Shown one piece after another: positions 1 through 9,410 of a stretch of DNA of 33,328 nucleotides (positions within the stretch are counted from its first letter, which is position 1; every line of letters starts with the position of its first letter). The notes under the pieces are model-generated. The model was not told the origin of the DNA and made no database searches. It was given only the letters and a program-made list of their open reading frames with translations. The DNA is taken from positions 1 through 33,328 of the forward strand of contig NZ_JADCNH010000045.1 in the NCBI RefSeq assembly GCF_018904615.1, written 5' to 3'. Both the position numbers and the translations under genes were made by a program. This DNA comes from Verticiella alkaliphila (GTDB taxonomy: Bacteria; Pseudomonadota; Gammaproteobacteria; Burkholderiales; Burkholderiaceae_B).

Positions 1-212
1 CGCCCTGCGCGCGCGTCCGATGGGCCGCGGGCAACGCGATCATCGGCAGGGCCGCGTGAATAGCGCTCGTCGGCGGAGCCACGGGCAGAGCGGTCGGCGA
101 AGCCGCCGCGGGCGGGACGATCGCCAGCGGCGCCAGCGGAGGGGCTGCGCCGACGGCTGTCGCCGTCACGCGGGCCGGATGCGCGGTTGCGCGAAGCAGG
201 CGGTTTAGCCAT
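1..212 (-). CDS. Partial N-terminus of an Arg/Gly/Ala-rich protein, possibly an RsmB/NOP-type RNA methyltransferase
   Basis: Reading leftwards, an ATG at 212 opens a frame that stays open to the window edge, so only about 70 N-terminal residues are visible. The start overlaps the purN stop (purN ends CAT GGC TAA and this frame reads ATG GCT AAA), a spacing typical of coupled genes. The visible segment is low-complexity, rich in Arg, Gly, Ala, Ser and Asp with repeated R-G and D-R steps, and looks like a disordered RNA-binding extension rather than a folded domain. In several Burkholderiales a Sun/NOP2-family rRNA methyltransferase gene follows purN, which would fit such an extension. That identity is inferred from context only, because no catalytic motif lies inside the window. 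Confidence 0.45.
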   Translation of the reverse strand, partial: MAKPPASRNRASGPRDGDSRRRSPSAGAAGDRPARGGFADRSARGSADERYSRGPADDRVARGPSDARAG

Positions 213-876
213 GCGGAGACTCCGCAAAGAAGAGTCGGGGGGCATCGCCCTCGACGTGAACGAGCCGGTCGGCCAGCTGGACCCGGCCTTCGGCGAGCCA
301 GCGGCAGACCGCAGGATAGACGCGATGCTCGACGCCCAGCACACGCTCGGCGAGATCATCGGCGGTGTCGCCGACCAGCACGGGCACCACGCCCTGGGCG
401 ATGATCGGGCCGTGATCCAGCACCGGCGTCACGAAGTGCACGGTGCAGCCGTGCGCCTGTACGCCGATGGCCAGCGCCTGGGCGTGCGTGTGCAGGCCCG
501 GGAACGCCGGCAGCAGCGACGGGTGGATATTGACGAGCCGGCCGGTGTAGCGGGTGACGAACGCTGGCGTGAGCACGCGCATGAACCCGGCGAGCAGGAC
601 GTAGTCGGGTGCAAAGGTGTCGATGCACTCGGCCAGCGCGACGTCGAAGGCATCGCGCGTCGGGTAGGCCTTGTGCGGCACGACAGCCGTGGGAATGCCG
701 CGCTCAGCCGCCCAGGCAAGCCCGGCGGCGTCGGCCTTGTTGGCGATGACCGCGGCGATCTCGGCCGGCCAGCCCTCGGCTGCGCAGGCTTCGACCAGGG
801 AGCGCATGTTGCTGCCCCGGCCGGAAATGAGAATGACGAACCGGCGCGTGGCGCTGGCAGGAGGGGAAATGGGCAA
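205..876 (-). CDS. purN: Phosphoribosylglycinamide formyltransferase (GAR transformylase)
   Basis: PurN transfers a formyl group from 10-formyltetrahydrofolate to GAR in the third step of purine synthesis. The protein (about 223 residues) has the N-terminal phosphate-binding loop GRGSNM (residues 19-24). It also has the catalytic set in NIHPSLLP (Asn116, His118) and in TPVLDHGPI (Asp154). These sit exactly ten residues later than Asn106, His108 and Asp144 of the 212-residue E. coli enzyme, which supports a start about ten residues upstream of the conserved beta strand. The only in-frame start there is the TTG at 876, which has no clear Shine-Dalgarno sequence, so the exact start is uncertain. 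The gene is divergent from ribF. Confidence 0.93.
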   Translation of the reverse strand: MPISPPASATRRFVILISGRGSNMRSLVEACAAEGWPAEIAAVIANKADAAGLAWAAERGIPTAVVPHKAYPTRDAFDVALAECIDTFAPDYVLLAGFMRVLTPAFVTRYTGRLVNIHPSLLPAFPGLHTHAQALAIGVQAHGCTVHFVTPVLDHGPIIAQGVVPVLVGDTADDLAERVLGVEHRVYPAVCRWLAEGRVQLADRLVHVEGDAPRLFFAESPHG

Positions 877-960
877 GATCGGGCGACGAATGATGACTGC
901 GGACAGCGGGGCGCGGCCCAGGCCGAAGCGAACGGCCGCGCACGGGATAACCCGAAATTG

Positions 961-966
961 TAAACT
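961..966 (+). promoter_or_regulatory. Candidate -10 element of ribF
   Basis: TAAACT lies six bases before the ribF GTG, so transcription would begin at or next to the start codon. No good -35 is seen about 17 bases upstream and there is no Shine-Dalgarno sequence. If real, the ribF message would be leaderless. Confidence 0.35.
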
Positions 967-972
967 GTCGGC

Positions 973-1974
973 GTGAACACTTCGGACACCTTCCTGCGCG
1001 TGCTGCGCGAGCCTGCTGCGGACAGCCCGCGCGCCCGCGCGCTGACGATCGGCAATTTCGACGGCGTGCACCTGGGCCACCAGGCCATGCTGACGCGCCT
1101 GTGCTCGGCCGCCGAACACCGCGGGCTGGTGCCGGCGGTGCTCACGTTCGAGCCGCATCCGCGCGAATTCTTCGCCCGTCTGCAGGGCAAGCCGGAGCTT
1201 GCGCCCGCCCGCATCAACGGCCTGCGCGACAAGCTCGACGCCCTGCGAGGTGCCGGCGTGCGGGAAGTGTTCGTCAAGCGCTTCGACGCCAGGCTCGCCG
1301 CCATGCCGGCGAGCGCCTTCATCCACGACCTGCTGGTGCGCGAGCTCGATACCCGCTGGCTGCTCGTGGGCGACGACTTTCGCTTTGGCGCCAAGCGCCA
1401 GGGCGACGTGGACATGCTGCGCGAGGAAGGCCCCTTCGCGGTGGAGTCGATGGATTCGATCACCGATCGCGATGGCCTTCGCATCTCCAGTACGGACGTG
1501 CGGCACGCGCTGGCCCAGGGCGATCTGGATCGGGTGGCCGATCTGCTGGGGCGCCGCTACGCCATGAGCGGGCACGTCGTGCACGGGCTCAAGCTCGGCC
1601 GGCAGCTGGGCTACCCCACGCTGAATTTGCGCGTGCCGGACCGCTGCACGGCTCTGTCCGGCATCTTCGCCGTCCAGGTCCACGGCATGGGCGCGCAGCC
1701 GCTGCCCGGCGTGGCCAGCCTGGGCGTGCGGCCCACCGTCACCGATGCCGGACGCGTGCTGCTCGAAGTCCACCTGCTCGATTTCACGGGCGACGCCTAC
1801 GGTAAACTGGTGCGCGTGGAATTCCTGAAGAAACTGCGCGACGAGGCCAAGTTCCCGGACCTCGCCACCCTCACGGCCGCCATCGCTGACGATGAGCGCC
1901 AGGCCCGCGCCTTCTTTGCCGCCGGCCACCTCGAGCAAGCCAATCTGGCGACCTCGGCCACCGACCGAATTTGA
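973..1974 (+). CDS. ribF: Bifunctional riboflavin kinase / FAD synthetase
   Basis: RibF phosphorylates riboflavin to FMN and adenylates FMN to FAD in the cytosol. The 333-residue protein has the two expected domains. The N-terminal nucleotidyltransferase part carries TIGNFDGVHLGHQ (residues 25-37) and ISSTDVR (171-177). The C-terminal flavokinase part carries GRQLGYPTLNL (209-219), including the Pro-Thr pair of the active site. Length is normal for the family. The start is GTG at 973, the only plausible one ahead of the conserved beta strand. It lacks a Shine-Dalgarno sequence and follows a -10-like hexamer closely. ribF heads the run ribF-ileS-lspA-coaBC, an arrangement common in proteobacteria, and is divergent from purN. 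Confidence 0.96.
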   Translation: MNTSDTFLRVLREPAADSPRARALTIGNFDGVHLGHQAMLTRLCSAAEHRGLVPAVLTFEPHPREFFARLQGKPELAPARINGLRDKLDALRGAGVREVFVKRFDARLAAMPASAFIHDLLVRELDTRWLLVGDDFRFGAKRQGDVDMLREEGPFAVESMDSITDRDGLRISSTDVRHALAQGDLDRVADLLGRRYAMSGHVVHGLKLGRQLGYPTLNLRVPDRCTALSGIFAVQVHGMGAQPLPGVASLGVRPTVTDAGRVLLEVHLLDFTGDAYGKLVRVEFLKKLRDEAKFPDLATLTAAIADDERQARAFFAAGHLEQANLATSATDRI

Positions 1975-2079
1975 TGCGCACCGCCACGTTGCGTCCCACG
2001 GGGAGCGACGTCCCTCGCCTTCGCGCTGCCGGCGACGACCGCGCGCGCATCTGCTCACTTCGCATAGATAGCTAGCTCC

Positions 2080-4938
2080 ATGGACTACAAGAACACGCTC
2101 AACCTGCCCGACACGCCGTTCCCGATGCGAGGCGATCTCGCCAAGCGCGAACCTGGCTGGGTGGCCCAATGGGAAGAAAATGGCGTGTATCGCGCGATTC
2201 GCGAGGCGAGCGCCGGGCGTCCGCGTTTCGTGCTGCACGACGGCCCGCCCTACGCCAACGGCGATCTGCACCTGGGCCACGCGGTCAACAAGGTGTTGAA
2301 GGACATCATCGTCAAGAGCCGCAATCTCGCGGGCTTCGACGCGCACTACGTGCCGGGCTGGGATTGCCACGGCATGCCCATCGAGATCCAGATCGAGAAG
2401 AAGTACGGCAAGCACCTGTCGGTGCAGGACGTGCAGGCCAAGGCGCGCGCCTACGCCACCGAGCAGATCGCCCGCCAGAAGGTGGATTTCCAGCGCCTGG
2501 GCGTGCTGGGTGCCTGGGACCGTCCCTACCTCACCATGAACTTCCGCAACGAGGCCGACGAGCTTCGCGTGCTGGGACGCATCATGGAAGAAGGCTTCGT
2601 CTACCGTGGCCTGAAGCCTGTGAACTGGTGCTTCGACTGTGGCTCGGCGCTGGCCGAGGCCGAGGTCGAGTACGCCGAGCGCACGGATCCTGCGATCGAC
2701 GTGGCCTTCCCGTTCGCGCAACCTGAAGCGCTCGCGCGGGCCTTCGGTCTGCCCGCGCTCGAAGAGGACGGCGCCATCGTCATCTGGACGACGACGCCCT
2801 GGACGATCCCGGCCAACCAGGCGCTGAACGTCCACCCCGAGTTCGATTACGCGCTGGTGCGCGTGGCGCCCGCCCCCAGCACGGGGGCGTTGCTGCTGCT
2901 CGCGCGCGACCGCGTGGACGCGTGCTTGGCGCAGTGGGGCCTGACCGGCGTGGTGCTCGCCACCTGCAAGGGCGAAGCGCTCGCGAACATCGCGTTCCAT
3001 CATCCGCTCTACAAGCGCGATATCGGCTATGACCGCCTCTCGCCCATCTACCTGGGCGACTACGTGACGCTGGACAGCGGCACGGGCGTGGTGCACTCGG
3101 CCCCGGCCTACGGCATCGAGGATTTCCAGTCCTGCAAGCAGAATGGCCTGGCCGACGACGACATCATCAACCCGGTGATGGGCGATGGTCGTTACGCCTC
3201 CACGCTCGCCGAGTTCGGCGGTCTCACCATCTGGGAAGCCAATCCGCAGATCGTCGATGCCTTGCGCGACATGGGCACGCTCCTGCGCATGGAGAAGCAC
3301 CCGCACAGCTACATGCACTGCTGGCGCCACAAGACGCCGGTGATCTATCGCGCGACCACGCAATGGTTCGCGGGCATGGACGTCGCCCCCAAGGAAGGGG
3401 CGAGCCTGCGTGAGCGCGCGCTGGCCGGCATCGAAGCCACGCAGTTCTTCCCCGCGTGGGGCAAGGCCCGCCTGCACGCCATGATCGCCAACCGCCCGGA
3501 CTGGACGCTGTCGCGTCAGCGCCAGTGGGGCGTGCCAATGGCCTTCTTCGTGCACCGTGAAACCGGCGAGCTGCACCCGCGCACGCCCGAGCTCCTGGAA
3601 GCCGTGGCGCAACGCGTGGAGAAGGAAGGCATCGAAGCCTGGCAATCGTTGGACCCACGCGAGCTCCTGGGTGACGACGCGGATCTCTATGAGAAGAACC
3701 GCGACACGCTGGACGTGTGGTTCGACTCCGGCTCCACCCACACCACGGTGCTGGGCGGCATGCCCGGCCAGGGGGTGGGCGACGGCCACGGCTCGCATGG
3801 CGAGGAGCTCGCCTGGCCGGCCGATCTGTACCTCGAAGGCTCGGACCAGCACCGCGGGTGGTTCCATTCCTCGCTGCTCACCAGCTGCATGCTCTACGGC
3901 AAGCCGCCCTACAAGGCGCTGCTCACGCACGGCTTCACGGTGGATGGCCAGGGCCGCAAGATGAGCAAGTCGCTCGGCAACACCATGGCGCCGCAGAAGA
4001 TCTCCGGCAGCCTGGGCGCCGAGATCCTGCGCCTGTGGGTGGCGAGCACGGATTACTCCGGCGAGCTCTCGATCTCCGACGAGATCTTGAAGCGCGTCGT
4101 GGAAGGCTATCGCCGCATCCGCAACACGCTGCGCTTTCTGCTCGCCAACGTGAGCGATTTCGACGCCAGCCGCGACCTCGTGGCCGTGGACGATCTCTTC
4201 GAGATCGACCGCTATGCGATGACCATGACCGCCCGTCTGCAGGACGAGGTCAAGGCCCTGTACGAGCGCTACGAATTCCACACGGCGGTCTCGCGCCTGC
4301 AGAATTTCTGCTCGGAAGACCTCGGCGCGTTCTACCTCGACATCCTGAAGGATCGTCTCTACACCACCGCGGCCGATAGCGCGGCGCGCCGCTCGGCACA
4401 GACCGGTCTCTGGCACATCACCCAGACGCTGCTGCGCCTGATGGCGCCGATCCTGTCGTTCACGGCCGAGGAAGCCTGGTCGTTGCTGCCGCATGCCGAC
4501 GAGGCCGCGAAGAAGACCATCTTCACGCAGCTCTATCACGAGCCGCCGCAGTCCGCCGATGCGCTGCTGCTGCAGGACAAGTGGCAGCGCCTGCGCGCCA
4601 TCCGCGCCGAGGTCCAGCGCCGCCTGGAAGACGCGCGCAGTGCCGGGTCGATCGGCTCGTCGCTGCAGGCCGAGCTCGACATCCACGCGGGTGGCGAGGA
4701 TCTGGCCGCGCTGCAAAGCCTGTCGGACGACCTGCGCTTCGTGTTGATCGTCTCGCGAGTGACCGTGCACATGGGTGCCGATGCGCTGCGGGTGGAAGTG
4801 ACGCCCTCCACGCACACCAAGTGCGAGCGCTGCTGGCACTGGCGCGAGGACGTCGGGCATGACGCCGCGCACCCGCACCTGTGCGGCCGCTGCACGGCCA
4901 ACCTCTACGGCGCCGGCGAAGCGCGTTCGGCGGCCTGA
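2080..4938 (+). CDS. ileS: Isoleucyl-tRNA synthetase
   Basis: IleS charges tRNA-Ile and edits mischarged valine. The 952-residue protein has the class I signatures HLGH (residues 64-67) and KMSKS (627-631) of the Rossmann catalytic domain, the inserted editing domain between them (with the WTTTPWTIP segment), and a C-terminal zinc-binding region with Cys915, Cys918, Cys935 and Cys938. Length matches bacterial type enzymes that carry the zinc tail. The start ATG gives the usual [10 protein letters not shown] beginning. It lies 105 bases after ribF and 3 bases before lspA, so it is probably cotranscribed with both. Nothing in the 105-base gap resembles a T-box or other riboswitch. Confidence 0.98.
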   Translation: MDYKNTLNLPDTPFPMRGDLAKREPGWVAQWEENGVYRAIREASAGRPRFVLHDGPPYANGDLHLGHAVNKVLKDIIVKSRNLAGFDAHYVPGWDCHGMPIEIQIEKKYGKHLSVQDVQAKARAYATEQIARQKVDFQRLGVLGAWDRPYLTMNFRNEADELRVLGRIMEEGFVYRGLKPVNWCFDCGSALAEAEVEYAERTDPAIDVAFPFAQPEALARAFGLPALEEDGAIVIWTTTPWTIPANQALNVHPEFDYALVRVAPAPSTGALLLLARDRVDACLAQWGLTGVVLATCKGEALANIAFHHPLYKRDIGYDRLSPIYLGDYVTLDSGTGVVHSAPAYGIEDFQSCKQNGLADDDIINPVMGDGRYASTLAEFGGLTIWEANPQIVDALRDMGTLLRMEKHPHSYMHCWRHKTPVIYRATTQWFAGMDVAPKEGASLRERALAGIEATQFFPAWGKARLHAMIANRPDWTLSRQRQWGVPMAFFVHRETGELHPRTPELLEAVAQRVEKEGIEAWQSLDPRELLGDDADLYEKNRDTLDVWFDSGSTHTTVLGGMPGQGVGDGHGSHGEELAWPADLYLEGSDQHRGWFHSSLLTSCMLYGKPPYKALLTHGFTVDGQGRKMSKSLGNTMAPQKISGSLGAEILRLWVASTDYSGELSISDEILKRVVEGYRRIRNTLRFLLANVSDFDASRDLVAVDDLFEIDRYAMTMTARLQDEVKALYERYEFHTAVSRLQNFCSEDLGAFYLDILKDRLYTTAADSAARRSAQTGLWHITQTLLRLMAPILSFTAEEAWSLLPHADEAAKKTIFTQLYHEPPQSADALLLQDKWQRLRAIRAEVQRRLEDARSAGSIGSSLQAELDIHAGGEDLAALQSLSDDLRFVLIVSRVTVHMGADALRVEVTPSTHTKCERCWHWREDVGHDAAHPHLCGRCTANLYGAGEARSAA

Positions 4939-4941
4939 CCG

Positions 4942-5460
4942 ATGACCGCCCCCGCCTCCGTCGCCCGCGGCACCCTCAAGGGGTGGCTCCTGATCGCCCT
5001 GGTCATCATCGGTCTGGACCAGGCCACGAAAATCGTCTTCGACACGCAGCTGGCCTATGGCCAGCGGGTGCCGGTGCTGCCGTTCTTCGACTTCACCCTG
5101 CTCTACAACCGCGGGGCGGCCTTCAGCATGCTGGCCGACCACGATGGCTGGCAGCGCTGGTTCTTCACGGTGCTGGGCCTGGGTGCCTCGGTGTTCATCG
5201 TCTGGCTGATGCGCCGGCACGGCGAGCAACGCCTGTTCTGCTTCGCCCTCTCCCTGATCCTGGGCGGGGCGCTCGGCAACGTGATCGACCGCATGGTCTA
5301 CGGTCACGTCGTGGATTTCCTCCTGTTCTACTGGAACACGTGGCATTTCCCGGCGTTCAACCTGGCGGATTCGGCCATCACGCTCGGCGCGATCCTCTTG
5401 ATCGTCGACGAGATCCAGCGCGCGTTGCGCGAGCGACGCGCAGCGCGCACGGGAGCCTGA
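4942..5460 (+). CDS. lspA: Lipoprotein signal peptidase (signal peptidase II)
   Basis: LspA is an inner-membrane aspartic protease that cleaves prolipoproteins before the lipid-modified cysteine. The 172-residue protein has four predicted membrane spans and the conserved boxes [15 protein letters not shown] and FNLADSAI. The catalytic aspartates are Asp116 and Asp143. The start is 3 bases after the ileS stop, and coaBC starts 4 bases after its own stop, so the three are almost certainly translated from one message. The window contains likely substrates with lipoboxes (the EhuB-, RlpA- and AmiD-type proteins described below). Confidence 0.97.
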   Translation: MTAPASVARGTLKGWLLIALVIIGLDQATKIVFDTQLAYGQRVPVLPFFDFTLLYNRGAAFSMLADHDGWQRWFFTVLGLGASVFIVWLMRRHGEQRLFCFALSLILGGALGNVIDRMVYGHVVDFLLFYWNTWHFPAFNLADSAITLGAILLIVDEIQRALRERRAARTGA

Positions 5461-5464
5461 ACCC

Positions 5465-6661
5465 ATGGCCCGAGAACTCGCCGACAAGCGCTTCGTCATC
5501 GTCATGACGGGTGGGGTCGCCTGCTACAAGGTGGCCGAGCTCGTACGCCGCATCCAGGATCAGGGCGGCACGGTGGACGTCGTCATGACCGAGGCGGCAA
5601 CGCACTTCATGACGACGGTGACGATGCAGGCGCTCTCGGGCCGGCACGTCTATGTGGACGCCTGGGATGCGCGCCCAGGCAACAACATGGCCCACATCAA
5701 TCTCACGCGCGGGGCCGACGCCATCCTGGTCGCGCCCGCGAGTGCCGACTTCATGGCCAAGCTCGTGCACGGCGCGGCAGACGATCTCGCGAGCACGCTA
5801 TGCCTGGCGCGCGCATGCCCGCTGCTGGTGGCGCCCGCCATGAACGTGGAGATGTGGACCAACCCGGCCACGCAGCGCAACGTGAAGCAGCTGCGCGAGG
5901 ACGGCGTGCGCGTGCTGGGCCCTGGCCAGGGCTCTCAGGCCTGTGGTGAGACCGGAGATGGCCGCATGCTCGAGCCCGAGCAATTGCTCGCCGAGCTCAT
6001 CGCGTACTTCCAGCCCAAGACACTCGCCGGCGTGCGCGTGCTGCTCACCGCCGGCCCCACTGCCGAGCCCATCGACCCGGTGCGCGTGCTGAGCAACGTG
6101 TCCTCCGGCAAGATGGGCTACGCCATCGCGCGGGCGGCGGCTGAAGCCGGTGCCGAGGTGTGCCTCGTGTCCGGCCCGACCGCCCTGCCCGCCCCCTACG
6201 GCGTGCGCCGCATCGACGTGCAGAGCGCCCGCGACATGCTCCAGGCCGTGCAGGCCGAGCAGGCCCGCAGCGACGTCTTCATCGCCGTGGCCGCCGTGGC
6301 AGACTGGCGTGTGAAGACCGTGAGCGGACAGAAGATCAAGAAGTCCGGTGAGGGTCCGCCCGTCCTGGAACTCGAAACCAACCCCGACATCCTGGCCACG
6401 GTGGCGTTGAGCGAGAAGCCGCCCTACTGCGTGGGCTTCGCCGCCGAGACCGAGCACATGGAACAGCACGCCGAGGACAAGCGCCGCCGCAAACGCGTGC
6501 CGCTGCTGGTGGGCAATCTCGCGCAGGATGCGCTGGGCGCGGACGACACGACGCTGGTGTTGTTCGACGACGCCGGGCGCCACCCCATGCCCAAGCTGTC
6601 CAAGCGCGAAGCCGCACGCCGCCTGGTGGCCGAGATCGCGACGCGTCTACCCCGCGGCTGA
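5465..6661 (+). CDS. coaBC: Bifunctional phosphopantothenoylcysteine decarboxylase / phosphopantothenate-cysteine ligase
   Basis: CoaBC makes 4'-phosphopantetheine, the precursor of coenzyme A, in two steps. The 398-residue protein has the N-terminal flavin-dependent CoaC decarboxylase with His77 in NMAHINL, the PAMNVEMW motif (residues 124-131) and the redox Cys160 in QACGETGDGRM. The C-terminal CoaB ligase follows, with AGPTAEPIDPVR and NVSSGKMGYA (about 196-220) and AAVADWR (about 276-282). Length is normal. It starts 4 bases after lspA. dut, which directly follows coaBC in E. coli and in many other proteobacteria, is found only after a 2.7-kb accessory stretch. Confidence 0.97.
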   Translation: MARELADKRFVIVMTGGVACYKVAELVRRIQDQGGTVDVVMTEAATHFMTTVTMQALSGRHVYVDAWDARPGNNMAHINLTRGADAILVAPASADFMAKLVHGAADDLASTLCLARACPLLVAPAMNVEMWTNPATQRNVKQLREDGVRVLGPGQGSQACGETGDGRMLEPEQLLAELIAYFQPKTLAGVRVLLTAGPTAEPIDPVRVLSNVSSGKMGYAIARAAAEAGAEVCLVSGPTALPAPYGVRRIDVQSARDMLQAVQAEQARSDVFIAVAAVADWRVKTVSGQKIKKSGEGPPVLELETNPDILATVALSEKPPYCVGFAAETEHMEQHAEDKRRRKRVPLLVGNLAQDALGADDTTLVLFDDAGRHPMPKLSKREAARRLVAEIATRLPRG

Positions 6662-7131
6662 GGGCACCGGCCCTGGCACGCTGCCGGGCTACCACAGTCG
6701 CCCTCGGCGGTCTCATCAGGCAGGCGCTCCGCGCGCCCACGCCCCCATCGGCTGCTTTTCGATCCGGCGCAACGTGCGCCTATCACCGCCGCCCCCAACC
6801 TTCTGAAGACCCGCTCCGCCGGCGTGCCCGTATTGTCACGTCCCGGGCGGGCAAATCACGCCCCGCGTCGGCCGAGCGTACCCTGCCCGGGCCCTGGCGC
6901 CCGTGCTGCTGCCACTCGCGCGGTCTCGCCATCCCGTTGAGCGCCGCAGTATCCGTGCGCGGCGGCCGCCCGCGCCGACTGCGTGCAGATCACAACAGTC
7001 GCTGACAGCAACAGCCGAGGCACGCATAGACTGCCTCACGGCTCACCCCATCGACCACGCTTACCTGGGACGCAAGTCGCCGCTTGCGGCCCGACACCAA
7101 GCGCCCCTCAAGAAACCGGCAGCTCGACCGT
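6662..7131 (+). other. Gene-free stretch downstream of coaBC
   Basis: These 470 bases hold no convincing gene. The short open frames on both strands are Arg/Pro-rich with no recognisable domain or ribosome-binding site. I see no transposase remnant, no long terminal inverted repeat and no clear rho-independent terminator. The stretch is the left flank of the two-gene insertion before dut and may contain its promoter, but no convincing -35/-10 pair stands out. Confidence 0.5.
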
Positions 7132-8013
7132 ATGATGAACAACATTCTGTTACCCGCTGTGATCAGCGCGCTGCTGGCCTTGTCTCCTTCCCCTGCTCAC
7201 GCCCAATCGGCTGCCCAGTTCGAATTCATCTCGAATGACTTTCGCGCCGACCTGACCGTCTCTCAAAGCCCGCCCGGCGCCTGCCGCTCGGGCTTCTCGT
7301 TCGACGCGCGCTGGGGCGGCTGCGTGCGCCAGAGCAGCGAATCCGGCGCGGAGTCGCGATCATGTCCGGCCGGACAGACGGGCACGCAACGCCGTACGCG
7401 CAGCCGCACGGTGTACACCCACCAGAATGGCGGCGTGCAGCAGGGTAGCTGGTCGTCTTGGTCTTCGTGGACGGGCACCTGCACCACGCCCGCTCCGGTC
7501 ACGCCTCCGGCACCGCCCACCCCCACGCCAGGCACTCAGTTCCCGATTCCCCAATCGATCTCTGCCATGATCTGCAGCTCCGGCGACCCCGGGTACAGCA
7601 GCGGCGGTAACTCGCTCATCCAGAGCGCCTATCGCAACCAACTGATCAGCTACTACCGCAGCTTCGGCATCGCGGGGCGCTGCCCGGAGAGTTCTGGGTA
7701 TAGCTACTGGTTGAGCGATTGGTGGAGCCGGGCCAGCAACGCAGCTAACGGCCCCTTCCATGATGCTGGGGGGAGCGCTGCCGGGCTGCAGTGGAGCACG
7801 TTTGTGAACGGCCATATGCCAGACGCGTGGGACGACATCAAGCGCGCCATTGATGCCTCGGCCGCCCGCAACGACGAGGCCGGCCAGGGAGGCGTGAGCG
7901 CCGCAAACGGTCTTTGCCAGCGTGCCGCGAATGCTGCCTACGGTGCCGGCAAGACTACTGCAACCTACATCCTCAAGTCAGGCAACCAATGCCGCGTGAC
8001 CGCGGTTCATTGA
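7132..8013 (+). CDS. Exported Cys-containing protein with Trp/Arg ladder and a DUF4214-like C-terminal segment
   Basis: I do not recognise this gene as a named family. The ATG at 7132 (a second ATG follows at once) gives a clean Sec signal peptide of about 24 residues ending AHA, so the 293-residue product is exported. The mature part has eight cysteines (51, 64, 78, 117, 148, 184, 262, 287), an even number suited to disulfides. Residues 78-117 run Cys-Pro-Ala-Gly, then RRTRSR, then WSSWSSW and Cys. These are the ingredients of a thrombospondin type 1 repeat, but with the Arg ladder before the Trp ladder. A Pro/Thr linker (118-135) leads to a C-terminal region. There, GRCPESSGYSYW (182-193) resembles the GRxPDxxGxxYW core of DUF4214, the domain in the next gene 19 bases downstream. 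The function is unknown; an adhesin or surface role is a guess. Confidence 0.72.
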   Translation: MMNNILLPAVISALLALSPSPAHAQSAAQFEFISNDFRADLTVSQSPPGACRSGFSFDARWGGCVRQSSESGAESRSCPAGQTGTQRRTRSRTVYTHQNGGVQQGSWSSWSSWTGTCTTPAPVTPPAPPTPTPGTQFPIPQSISAMICSSGDPGYSSGGNSLIQSAYRNQLISYYRSFGIAGRCPESSGYSYWLSDWWSRASNAANGPFHDAGGSAAGLQWSTFVNGHMPDAWDDIKRAIDASAARNDEAGQGGVSAANGLCQRAANAAYGAGKTTATYILKSGNQCRVTAVH

Positions 8014-8032
8014 CATTTCATCGGACATCACC

Positions 8033-9226
8033 ATGGCCCTCACCCGCGCCCAAGCCATCGCGCAGATCGAACTGTTTCAGCGCATATACCTGCCTTCCCG
8101 TCCTGACTTCGTACAGGACTGGATTGCGATGATCGACAGCGGTCTCCAAAACTTAGGTCGAAGCCCTGCTGAAACTATGAAACTGATCACTCCGAAGATG
8201 ATCGGCACAGCTGGGCAGTATGAGAACGCCTTCCCCAGTCACCCCGTGGACATGTGGGCCATCAACAACGGCGTGGCTTATGCCAACAGCATTGATCCGC
8301 TCGAACTGGTCGACTACTTCTACCCCGACGGCGTCGGTGCCTACAGGGCGGAACTCGCCACCGCACTTGCGAATGGTGTCATCACGAGCATCGACTTTCT
8401 CACGGGTTGGCTGCCCGCTCGGATGGACTCACCACGGCCTACCGCAAGCCATGTCTTCAAAGAGATCTTTGACGCCGGCGCCGGCGATCCCACGCCGCCC
8501 GCCCTGGACCTGGCTTTGCCTGGCGTGACCGACGCCCAGACCGAGTTCCTGATCGGCATCTACGTCGCAGCCTTCAACCGCGCTCCCGAGCATGAAGGCT
8601 TGAAGTACTGGGCTGGCGACCTCGCTCGACACTTGAGCAACGGCATGTCCGAGCAGGACGCCATGAAGGAGATGGCAAAGGGGATGTACTTCTCGGGTGC
8701 ACAGAACGGTGAGTCCGGCACGGGCCTGGGCCATGCTGCCTACGTGCATTTCGTCTATGACACCGTACTTGGACGTGCGCCGGACGCCGCTGGCGCGCGT
8801 TACTGGACAGATAAGCTGTACGACGGCGCGAATCGCAGCGAATTCCTAGCCGTGTTCCTCAACAGCGCGCTATCGGCGGCGGGCGATGGCGACTACGTCA
8901 AGGGTCGCATTGCAGTCGCGGAGTTCCTAGCGCAGGCGCACGTATCGGGGCCGGGTAAGGTCATCGACTTGGTTGGCATCCTCAATTACATCGAGACGAA
9001 GGGTGATGCGTACATCGCAATCCAGCTGCTGAAGAGTCAGTACCCCAAGCCTGCTGACAGCGCGACTCGGCTGCTGAGCTTCAGCAACGACGATGACATC
9101 AACCTGTCGGCATACGAGAACAGCGCACACGCCGTTGAGTCCGGGCTAGACATCCCTGACGCGCAACTCGAGAGAACCATCACGCTCGTCGGTATTAGCG
9201 CCGGGCAGGATGACTTGGCTTTCTGA
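8033..9226 (+). CDS. DUF4214 domain protein, probable type I secretion substrate
   Basis: The 397-residue product contains two DUF4214 units. The first is about 169-222 ([19 protein letters not shown], then KYWAGDL), and the second about 236-290 ([19 protein letters not shown]). DUF4214 is found in secreted and surface proteins, often in RTX-type ones. There is no N-terminal signal peptide and I find no cysteine. The C-terminus is acidic (NDDDINLS) and ends in a short hydrophobic DDLAF tail, which matches the uncleaved C-terminal signal of type I secretion substrates. No type I exporter genes are in the window. The upstream gene ends 19 bases before this start, so the two are probably one transcript. 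Codon use is looser (TTA and CTA codons appear) than in the flanking core genes, which suggests acquisition. The start has only a weak GGA upstream. Confidence 0.75.
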   Translation: MALTRAQAIAQIELFQRIYLPSRPDFVQDWIAMIDSGLQNLGRSPAETMKLITPKMIGTAGQYENAFPSHPVDMWAINNGVAYANSIDPLELVDYFYPDGVGAYRAELATALANGVITSIDFLTGWLPARMDSPRPTASHVFKEIFDAGAGDPTPPALDLALPGVTDAQTEFLIGIYVAAFNRAPEHEGLKYWAGDLARHLSNGMSEQDAMKEMAKGMYFSGAQNGESGTGLGHAAYVHFVYDTVLGRAPDAAGARYWTDKLYDGANRSEFLAVFLNSALSAAGDGDYVKGRIAVAEFLAQAHVSGPGKVIDLVGILNYIETKGDAYIAIQLLKSQYPKPADSATRLLSFSNDDDINLSAYENSAHAVESGLDIPDAQLERTITLVGISAGQDDLAF

Positions 9227-9410
9227 CACCAGGCTTCTGATGCTAGCGAGCGCGGGCAGCATCGGCGGAACGAAGTCGCGCCCGCGCTGGTGGCCACGAC
9301 ACACCGAAGCGTCGCCGGTACTCTTCCCTTTCCAGCGCCGCAGCACGGGTGGATGCCGCCTAAGCGGCGCGACGGTTAACATACGCGGCGTGACTTTCTC
9401 CCGCCAGACC

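Noticed and set aside
1975-2079. Riboswitch or T-box in the ribF-ileS gap
   Set aside because: The 105 bases show neither an FMN-riboswitch core nor a T-box sequence or specifier hairpin.
205-5505. A minus-strand frame open for about 1,766 codons across ribF, ileS and lspA
   Set aside because: Only its last 224 codons are a real gene (purN). The rest lies antisense to well-conserved genes, is rich in Arg, His, Gln and Val with no domain, and is a by-product of high third-position GC.
6662-7131. Possible insertion-sequence remnant between coaBC and the secreted-protein gene
   Set aside because: No transposase fragment, terminal inverted repeats or target-site duplication could be seen.
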